Below, piece after piece: positions 1-5,693 of a stretch of DNA of 12,593 nt (position 1 is the stretch's first letter; each line of letters begins with the position of its first letter). The stretch is taken from the NCBI GenBank assembly GCA_035561355.1, contig DATMXS010000116.1, positions 1-12,593 on the forward strand. Reading direction: 5' to 3'. This stretch comes from DATMXS01 sp035561355 (GTDB lineage: Bacteria; Acidobacteriota; Terriglobia; Bryobacterales; Bryobacteraceae). A program made the translations under genes and the position numbers. The notes under the pieces are model-generated. The model searched no databases. It was not told where the DNA came from and was given only the letters and a program-made list of their open reading frames with translations.

Positions 1-1232
1 AGCAGGTCTACCGTGGGGCTCGCGTGGAACTGCGAGATGTAATCCAGATCCGGCTCCCATAGGAAGAACTCCGCACCCAGGCGGGGGAAGTAGTGGAGTT
101 CCAGCGGTTTTCCGCTGAGCGGCAGCAGCATACCGTTCCGAACGAAAACCGGCGTCCAATCGGGCGGCGCTTCGATCGTGATTTCCTGGCGGCCCTTGTG
201 GACTGCGCCGGTGCGCAGATCGGTCCAGATGCCTCGCGGCAGGTAGACGGAGCGCTTGCCGCCGGGCTCCAGCAGCGGGGCGACGAGCATCTCATCGCCG
301 GACATGAACTCGTCCGTGCGGGCGACCGCGGTTGCGTCTTCGGGGAACTGAATCGCAAGCGGGCGGATGGTCGGGATGCCGCGATCGCGCGCTTCCCACG
401 CGTACGTTTCGAGGTACGGCAGCAGGCGCTCCCGGAACTGAGGAATATGGGGCGTCGCAGCGTGCACCACCGGGACCAGCGCGGCGATCTGCGAAGCGCG
501 TGCGGCGGCCTCGCCTTCGTACCCGTTGATGTCGAGCGGCGGCAGCGGAACCCCGGACAGCGCAGCGTGCTGGAGCGCGTACAGGCTCTCCCGAAGATCC
601 TTCCAGGAACGGCTCCCAGCCCCCGGAGCGACGACCCACGCGGTCTTGCCTTCAGTGCCGCCGATTGCGGCATGCTCCTCCAGGATCTCTTTGGGCGTGG
701 GGCCGTAATAAAAGTACAGCTCATTCCCGCAGGACGCTGTGCGCCGGGGCTCCGTAAGGTCGTACGCGCAGTGGCCCGGCCGGTACTCGCCGTATCCCGC
801 GCTGGAGATGAGCAGGCCGCCGTCGGCTTCGACGTGTGAACCGCTCAGGTCAAGGTTCGCCGTCGAGCGCACGCCCAGCCCGTAGAAGCGTTCGCCAGGT
901 TGGACCGCGGCACTCGTGCCGTGTGACTCGAGAACGGGCTGCCCGTTCACACGGCGGACACGCAGGCCGCGGCCGCGCCGGTCGATCTCGATTTCGATGT
1001 GCTCGGTGCGGCAGCGGACCAATGTGGGCTCATGCGAGCACGCGACCTTGACCAGATCCGTGGAAGCGGGGACGCGGGAGCGGTCAAACCGTTCGAGGCG
1101 CGTGAGACGGAACGACACTGCGGAAACCCATTCCAACTCGGCGCGCCCGTCGTCGAGCAGCATCTCAAACACGTTGCCGCGCCGCACCGGACCTGCCGCG
1201 GCAAAGAGGAGCAAGATGGCGATAAGCTTCAC
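1..1232 (-). CDS. Secreted GH31-related protein lacking the catalytic half-barrel (3' end outside window)
   Basis: The frame is open for 410 codons and leaves the window before its stop. The GTG start at 1232 overlaps the TGA of the peptidase gene (GTGA), which suggests coupled translation. Residues 2-14 (KLIAILLLFAAAG) look like a signal peptide. Residues 110-160 carry the GH31 N-terminal sandwich pattern (GERFYGLG, then LDLSG), and YFYYGPTPKEILEEH (173-187) is the usual GH31 lead-in to the barrel. The protein then jumps to SWKDL (209-213) and LSGVPLPPLDINGYEG (225-240), the barrel end normally seen as a DIGGF-type motif. LLPYLE (270-275), GDEMLVAPLLEPGG (312-325) and VYLPRGIWTDL (329-339) are the conserved late GH31 part. 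The WxDxNE nucleophile block and the GDN acid/base block are absent, so hydrolysis is unlikely by the standard mechanism. It may be a glycan-binding pseudoenzyme or an in-frame deletion product. Family assignment is confident; function is not known. Confidence 0.8.
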   Translation of the reverse strand, partial: MKLIAILLLFAAAGPVRRGNVFEMLLDDGRAELEWVSAVSFRLTRLERFDRSRVPASTDLVKVACSHEPTLVRCRTEHIEIEIDRRGRGLRVRRVNGQPVLESHGTSAAVQPGERFYGLGVRSTANLDLSGSHVEADGGLLISSAGYGEYRPGHCAYDLTEPRRTASCGNELYFYYGPTPKEILEEHAAIGGTEGKTAWVVAPGAGSRSWKDLRESLYALQHAALSGVPLPPLDINGYEGEAAARASQIAALVPVVHAATPHIPQFRERLLPYLETYAWEARDRGIPTIRPLAIQFPEDATAVARTDEFMSGDEMLVAPLLEPGGKRSVYLPRGIWTDLRTGAVHKGRQEITIEAPPDWTPVFVRNGMLLPLSGKPLELHYFPRLGAEFFLWEPDLDYISQFHASPTVDL

Positions 1233-2404
1233 GGAGTAACCAGCCGCTCCTGTGTCTCACCGGTGACGCGCGCGCCGTCGTCGCCGACGAACACGTTCAA
1301 CTCGGAACGTATGCCGAACTCGGGCAGGTAGATGCCGGGCTCCACCGAAAAACAGGTCCACGGGATGACGCTGCGGACGTCGTGAGTCTCGAGATTGTCC
1401 ATGTTGGCGCCGGCGCCGTGAACGTCCGCGCCAATCGAGTGGCCGGTTCGGTGAATGAAATACTGCTCGTAGCCCGCATCGCGGATGTAGCCACGCGCGG
1501 CGTCATCCACCTGAAAGCCGCGCAGGGTTCCGCCTTCGCGGAAGCTCTCTTTCACGACGCGTACGGCCGCGTCGCGCGCCCCGCTGACGACGTCGAAAAC
1601 CTTGGCCATCGCCGCGGGCGGTTGCGGCCCGCAGTAGCCGGTCCAGGTGATGTCGTAGTAGACGCCGTCCGGCTTATCCATCTTCGCCCAGAGGTCGATG
1701 AGCAGCAGGTCGCCCTTGCGGATCTCCTTGTGAAGCTCCGGAGTCGGTTCGTAATGCGGATTGGACGCGTTGTCGTTGACGGCGACGATCGGGCCGTGGT
1801 CCGTGAAGAGCCCGGCCTCGCGGAACCGATCGAGAATGAACTGCTTCACGTCGTACTCGTTGACCGGCGCGCCGGCGCCAAGCCGGTCGAAAGCGAAGGT
1901 GAACGCATCCCGCCGGATGCCGTCCACCAGACGCCCTGCCGCGAGGTGATTCTCCAAGTTCGCCGCGGTCCAGCGGGCCTCGAAGAACTGAACCAGATCG
2001 GCCGCGGAGACGACTTCGGTCCCGAAGCCGCGAATCAGCTCGACTGTCCCGGCGTCCACCATGGCAACGTACGGAATGGCGCAGTTCGGCGAGTACTGCA
2101 TGGCGACCCGGCGAGCCCCGCCGAGCAGCGCCCGGAGACCGTCCACCTGATGCTGCCAGCTTGCGTATGCGCTCTTCTCACCGGGGAGGGCATCCAGCAT
2201 GCCGGCCTCGATGCGATGCACCAGGCCCCGCGGCGCGCCTTGCGCCGGGATGAAGTAATACCAGCGCCGGGTTGGCGTGCGCGGTGGCTGGAAGCCGAGT
2301 ATGCGGTACGCGAGCGGATCGCGCTGATGATGGTCAAAAAAGAGCCAGCCGTCGAGGCATTCCTCGCGCAGCTTGTCCTGGATGCTCCCGAAACGTTCAG
2401 GCAT
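1229..2404 (-). CDS. M24-family metallopeptidase (Xaa-Pro aminopeptidase/dipeptidase type)
   Basis: The 391-residue protein has an N-terminal creatinase-like domain (about 1-145) and a C-terminal pita-bread catalytic domain. All five expected dimetal ligands are visible: Asp237 (LLLID), Asp251 (VYYD), His322 (TGHSIG), Glu355 (FSVEPGIY) and Glu368 (IRSELN), so it should be an active enzyme that removes or cleaves residues next to proline. No signal peptide is seen, so it is probably cytoplasmic. The ATG at 2404 was chosen because AGGAGG (2411-2416) lies 6 bases upstream; an in-frame start at 2422 would place the ribosome site inside the coding region. It overlaps the symporter stop by 8 bases and its own stop overlaps the next gene's GTG. 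The pairing with a symporter suggests use of imported peptides, which is inference. The exact substrate (dipeptide or longer) cannot be told. Confidence 0.92.
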   Translation of the reverse strand: MPERFGSIQDKLREECLDGWLFFDHHQRDPLAYRILGFQPPRTPTRRWYYFIPAQGAPRGLVHRIEAGMLDALPGEKSAYASWQHQVDGLRALLGGARRVAMQYSPNCAIPYVAMVDAGTVELIRGFGTEVVSAADLVQFFEARWTAANLENHLAAGRLVDGIRRDAFTFAFDRLGAGAPVNEYDVKQFILDRFREAGLFTDHGPIVAVNDNASNPHYEPTPELHKEIRKGDLLLIDLWAKMDKPDGVYYDITWTGYCGPQPPAAMAKVFDVVSGARDAAVRVVKESFREGGTLRGFQVDDAARGYIRDAGYEQYFIHRTGHSIGADVHGAGANMDNLETHDVRSVIPWTCFSVEPGIYLPEFGIRSELNVFVGDDGARVTGETQERLVTP

Positions 2405-3800
2405 GCTTGGCCTCCTCCTCAAACGGCGCCAACTGCTCGCGCGAAGGCGGCGGCGTGAGCAAGCTGACGATTACGAGAGCGGCGACCGAGGCGGCTAGCC
2501 CCGGATAAATGCCGAGATCGGCAGGCTGCCCCGCAAGACGCCAAACCACCGTCACCAGCGTACCCAGCGCAATCGAAGCGATGGCGCCCGCGGTGGTGGC
2601 GCGCTTCCAGAAGAAAACGGCCATGATGACGGGCGTGACCGCCGCGCCGTATACGGTGTACGCGTAAACGGCGGCCTCCAGAACCGATGTCAGCGTGGTC
2701 GCCTGGAACACCGCATACATCCCGAGCGCAACCACAATCAGGCGCGAGATCACCAGCCGGCGCCGGTCCGAAGCTTTCGGATTGATGAAGCGCGAATAGA
2801 CGTCGTGGATAATGTTCGTCGCGGGCGAGAACAGGAAATTGTTTGCGGTAGAGATGAGCTTGGCGAATACACCGCCGAGCAGCAACGCGCCGGCGACCGT
2901 CGGCAGACCCATGCGCGCGGTGAGCGGAATGATCTCGCGCGGGTTCTCGGTGTGGAACTGGGAACTGCCGACCACCGCTATCGAAACGATCAAAGTCTCG
3001 AGAATCAGGGCTCCGATGATCCAACCGGCTACCGACACCTTTGCGTCGCGCTCCGAACGAGCCGAGAAGAACTTCTGGTACATGCCCTGGTTACCGACGA
3101 GCAGCAGCAGGGACGGGATGGTGTAGCCGAGCGCCTGCACGAGCGTGTGATCCCCGAGTGGCTGGAAGTGCGTGGCGGGCAGCGCGGCGCGGACTGCGCT
3201 CCATCCGCCGACGTTCGCGAGCAGCAAGGGGAACGCGATGATGACGATGCCGGAGACGAGCGAACCGATGACGAGGTCGAGGTACGCGACCGACGCCATG
3301 CCCGCGCCCGCCGTGAATGCGATGACGAACGCGGCGATCAGATACATGCCGAGCGTGCGGTCGAGTTCCGGGATGATCAGGTGGAGTATGTCCCCGCCTG
3401 CGATCATCTGGTAGCTCGTAATTGTGGTGTAGGAGATGACGATGGCGATGGTTGCCAGCACGCGCGCCCAAGCGTTGTAGCGCGTCTCGAGCAGGTCCGG
3501 GACCGTGAACTGCGCAAAGTGCCTGGCACGCCCGGCGATTCTCCATATAACGATGAGCCCGAGCCACCCTCCGGCGGGCTGCCAGAGCGCGAAGAAGCCG
3601 TTCCGGTAAGCGTTCTCGCCCCCGGCGAACAGGCTCCCCGCGCCGATCCAGGATGAAAGCAGAGTAAACACCAATACGGGCCACGGCAGCGTGCGGCCGG
3701 CGACAAGAAAATCCGACTGCTTGTGAACACTGAACGCCTTCCAGATGGTGACGCCCGAGAGGACCACCACGACTGCGGCTACGACGATGATATAAATCAT
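2397..3800 (-). CDS. Sodium:solute symporter (SSF/SLC5 family)
   Basis: A 467-residue integral membrane protein made of repeated hydrophobic segments, of the usual length for SSF transporters, which couple Na+ influx to uptake of sugars, amino acids, organic acids or similar solutes. It begins with a membrane segment (MIYIIVVAAVVVVLSG), followed by DFLVAGRTLPW (30-40), the standard SSF entry to the second helix. NQGMYQKFFSARSE (237-250) matches the conserved loop after helix 6 or 7. FAKLISTANNF (312-322) is the helix that carries the Na2-site Ser/Thr pair, followed by HDVYSRFINP (332-341), also characteristic. The ATG at 3800 was chosen because it starts right at the first helix; further upstream in-frame codons would overlap Wzt and encode an unrelated leader. 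The only Shine-Dalgarno candidate, GGCGGAAAG, is rather far away. The gene starts 7 bases after the Wzt stop and overlaps the peptidase by 8 bases. The solute cannot be read from sequence. Confidence 0.92.
   Translation of the reverse strand: MIYIIVVAAVVVVLSGVTIWKAFSVHKQSDFLVAGRTLPWPVLVFTLLSSWIGAGSLFAGGENAYRNGFFALWQPAGGWLGLIVIWRIAGRARHFAQFTVPDLLETRYNAWARVLATIAIVISYTTITSYQMIAGGDILHLIIPELDRTLGMYLIAAFVIAFTAGAGMASVAYLDLVIGSLVSGIVIIAFPLLLANVGGWSAVRAALPATHFQPLGDHTLVQALGYTIPSLLLLVGNQGMYQKFFSARSERDAKVSVAGWIIGALILETLIVSIAVVGSSQFHTENPREIIPLTARMGLPTVAGALLLGGVFAKLISTANNFLFSPATNIIHDVYSRFINPKASDRRRLVISRLIVVALGMYAVFQATTLTSVLEAAVYAYTVYGAAVTPVIMAVFFWKRATTAGAIASIALGTLVTVVWRLAGQPADLGIYPGLAASVAALVIVSLLTPPPSREQLAPFEEEAKHA
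2411..2416 (-). promoter_or_regulatory. Ribosome binding site deciding the peptidase start
   Basis: On the minus strand AGGAGG lies inside the last codons of the symporter gene (its Glu-Glu-Glu run) and is followed by 6 bases and the ATG at 2404. It is the strongest Shine-Dalgarno match in the left operon and fixes the peptidase start. Confidence 0.75.
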
Positions 3801-3807
3801 GAGAGAG

Positions 3808-4989
3808 TCAGACTTTCCGCCATTGTACTGAAGTGGCCAAGCTGGCCACGCCGGCTGCTCCACGTGGATCGGCCACTGTGAATGCCGCGACGTCATCAAG
3901 CCAATCCTGGCTCGCGCCGTCCCAGTGCTGGGTGGCGGCCGTGACGCTGTACTCGCCCGACGCGAGCCGGCACTCAAAGCGAAAGTCCACTTCGACGCTC
4001 TCCCCGGCGTCCACCTCGCCCAGTTCGAGCTGCTCCAGGCGCGTGTTTGTTCCGAAGACGTCGATGCCGAGCCGGTTCCGGATCATGATGCCGGCGATGG
4101 GATCGGACGCGTGCTTGTGAAACCGCGCCGTGACGCGGACGCAAACCGGCTCGCCCGTCGCGACTACCTGCGGCCTCACCTCGACGCAGAGAATCTCGCT
4201 TGCGCCATCACCGTGCCGGAAGCTGGCCGCGCCGCGCTCGGATGCCCGCTCGCTCTTTTCGCGTTCGCTGACCATCCCGACATACCGGTTCACAACGTCA
4301 CGCGGCGATCCCTCCGTTTCCACCTTGCCGTTCAGCATGAGAACCGCGCGGTGCGCCAGGCGCTTTACCAGCCCGAGATCGTGCGAGACGAACAGTATCG
4401 TGACACCCCGCTCTCGCAGTTCCTCGAACTTCCGGACGCAGCGGTTAGCGAACATGGCATCGCCTACAGCCAGCGCTTCATCGACGATCAGAATCTCAGG
4501 CTCGACGTGGATTGCGGTGGCGAAGGCGAGGCGGACGTACATGCCGCTCGAGTATTCCTTGACGGGGCGGTCCATGAACTCGCCGATGCCGGCGAAGGCC
4601 TCGATGCTCGGGAAGGCGCGCTCCACGTAATCGCGTGCGAGGCCCATGATCTCGCCGTTGATGAACACGTTTTCGCGGCCAGTGAACTCAGGGTTGAACC
4701 CGGCGCCCAGTTCAAGCAGCGCAGCAACGCGCCCGCGAGTGAGGACGCGTCCCGCGGTCGGCTTCAGGATGCCGCTCACGATCTGGAGCAGCGTGCTCTT
4801 GCCGGACCCGTTCGGGCCTACGATCGCGAGGATCTCGCCACGTTCCACCGCGAGAGACACGTCCCGCAGCGCCCAGAATTCGGTGTGTGACGGGCGCCCG
4901 AGGAGGGGGATCATCTCACGGATGCGATCCGCGGGCTGCCGGTAGAGGCGGAACACTTTCGAGACGTTTTGTACGAGGACGGCCGCCAA
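3808..4989 (-). CDS. wzt: Wzt-type ABC transporter ATP-binding protein for polysaccharide export, with C-terminal glycan-recognition domain
   Basis: The 393-residue protein has an N-terminal nucleotide-binding domain with Walker A GPNGSGKST (58-66), the Wzt-type ELGAGF segment at the Q-loop (93-98), signature YSSGM (146-150), Walker B ILIVDE (166-171) and switch His203 (VSHD). After a charged linker (about 240-255) follows a beta-rich domain (about 262-375) with RNRLGIDVFGTNT (304-316), the hallmark of the Wzt C-terminal domain that recognises the O-antigen end in known systems. The family powers export of lipid-linked O-antigen, capsule or teichoic acid through a Wzm/TagG-type permease; no permease gene is in the window. 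The TTG at 4989 gives an N-terminus (MAAVLVQNVSKVF) that fits the family. The GTG at 5028 is possible, but it lies within a perfect hairpin and adds a basic leader. A TACAAT box ends 6 bases before the TTG and no Shine-Dalgarno is seen, so a leaderless mRNA is possible. Confidence 0.9.
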   Translation of the reverse strand: MAAVLVQNVSKVFRLYRQPADRIREMIPLLGRPSHTEFWALRDVSLAVERGEILAIVGPNGSGKSTLLQIVSGILKPTAGRVLTRGRVAALLELGAGFNPEFTGRENVFINGEIMGLARDYVERAFPSIEAFAGIGEFMDRPVKEYSSGMYVRLAFATAIHVEPEILIVDEALAVGDAMFANRCVRKFEELRERGVTILFVSHDLGLVKRLAHRAVLMLNGKVETEGSPRDVVNRYVGMVSEREKSERASERGAASFRHGDGASEILCVEVRPQVVATGEPVCVRVTARFHKHASDPIAGIMIRNRLGIDVFGTNTRLEQLELGEVDAGESVEVDFRFECRLASGEYSVTAATQHWDGASQDWLDDVAAFTVADPRGAAGVASLATSVQWRKV

Positions 4990-4995
4990 AGAACG

Positions 4996-5001
4996 ATTGT
5001 A
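4996..5001 (-). promoter_or_regulatory. Possible -10 box (TACAAT) for wzt
   Basis: TACAAT on the minus strand matches the sigma-70 -10 consensus at most positions and stands out in GC-rich DNA. It is followed by 6 bases and then the TTG start at 4989, so transcription would begin at or next to the start codon. No -35 hexamer is seen at the usual distance, where the sequence is an all-GC hairpin arm. Confidence 0.35.
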
Positions 5002-5031
5002 GCGGTGCGCCCGGCGGCGCGCGCGCACCGC
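5002..5031 (-). terminator. Perfect 9-bp hairpin after the PfpI-family gene
   Basis: GCGGTGCGC (5002-5010) and GCGCACCGC (5023-5031) are exact inverted copies around a 12-base loop, starting 11 bases beyond the PfpI stop. The stem is GC-rich, but no run of U follows on the minus strand, so it is not a classical intrinsic terminator. It could be a weak terminator, a 3'-end stabiliser or simply a structure ahead of wzt. Confidence 0.4.
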
Positions 5032-5041
5032 GTTGCCCCGC

Positions 5042-5602
5042 TCAGACAGCGGCCTGGTGTTTGCCCTCTTGGAACTCCTCGATCATTTTGTCGTTAAATG
5101 CGGGAATGTCGTCGGGTTTCCGGCTGGTGACGAGGCCGCGATCTACGATGACCTCCTCGTCACGCCAGTCGCCACCCGCGTTCTTGATATCGGTCTTGAT
5201 GGATGGATAGGAGGTCAGCTTGCGGCCGCGCACGACACCGGCTTCCACAAGCATCCACGGCCCGTGGCAAATGGAGGCGACAGGCTTGCCGGCCTCGAAG
5301 AACGATTTCACGAAGCGCACGGCCTTCTGGTCCATGCGCAGGCGATCGGGATTCATGACGCCGCCCGGCAGCAGCAACGCGTCGTAGTCGTCAGGGTTAG
5401 CGGAATTCAGTTCAACGTCTACCGGGATCTCGAGCCCCCATTCTTTGTGATCCCAGCCGCGGACCTTACCCTTCTCGGGCGAGATGACCTTGGTGTCCGC
5501 ACCGGCCACATCGAGAGCTTTGCGGGGCTCGATTAGTTCCACCTGCTCGAAGCCGTTTGTAACCAGAATTGCTACTTTCTTCCCTTTGAGTTCTTGAGCC
5601 AT
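5042..5602 (-). CDS. DJ-1/PfpI-family protein (putative protease, deglycase or general stress protein)
   Basis: The 186-residue protein covers the whole single-domain PfpI fold. The elbow motif SICHGPWML (110-118) holds nucleophile Cys112 and adjacent His113, and Glu19 in GFEQVE is the conserved acidic residue that tunes the cysteine. LLLPGG (76-81) precedes the oxyanion-side loop. RKPDDIPAFN (161-170) is the C-terminal segment typical of the PfpI/YhbO/YraA group. Members have been described as intracellular proteases, glyoxalase III or protein deglycases, so the activity cannot be fixed from sequence. There is no signal peptide, so it should be cytoplasmic. The ATG at 5602 was chosen because AAGGGGA (5612-5618) sits 9 bases upstream; the ATG at 5611 is too close to it. 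A hairpin on each side hints that it is transcribed apart from its neighbours. Stress defence is the likely role. Confidence 0.92.
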   Translation of the reverse strand: MAQELKGKKVAILVTNGFEQVELIEPRKALDVAGADTKVISPEKGKVRGWDHKEWGLEIPVDVELNSANPDDYDALLLPGGVMNPDRLRMDQKAVRFVKSFFEAGKPVASICHGPWMLVEAGVVRGRKLTSYPSIKTDIKNAGGDWRDEEVIVDRGLVTSRKPDDIPAFNDKMIEEFQEGKHQAAV

Positions 5603-5649
5603 GCTCAGCATTCCCCTTTGCACAACATGGTAACGCGAGCAGGAGGAGA

Positions 5650-5681
5650 GCGCGCCGGTAACCGGGTCGCCGCCGGCGCGC
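5650..5681 (-). terminator. Perfect 9-bp hairpin between the GH50-type gene and the PfpI-family gene
   Basis: GCGCGCCGG (5650-5658) and CCGGCGCGC (5673-5681) are exact inverted copies around a 14-base loop. On the minus strand the hairpin begins 12 bases after the stop of the GH50-type gene. The bases that follow are pyrimidine-rich (TCTCCTCCTG) but hold no U run, so factor-independent termination is possible yet unproven. It could also sit in the leader of the PfpI-family mRNA. Confidence 0.45.
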
Positions 5682-5693
5682 ACAGCCGGAGGT

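Noticed and set aside
379..390. Unusual MetH pterin-site sequence (residues 379-390 of the protein at 8395-11952) considered as an active-site change
   Set aside because: The DVCL...DRDE form is, as far as I recall, normal for Bacillus- and Acidobacteria-type MetH proteins, so it is a lineage variant and not a lesion. Coordinates here are protein residues.
8..839. Overlapping open frames on both strands at the left edge (8-724 minus, 93-839 plus)
   Set aside because: A third frame, open from 1232 to the edge, has the GH31 motifs; the others are shadows without motifs.
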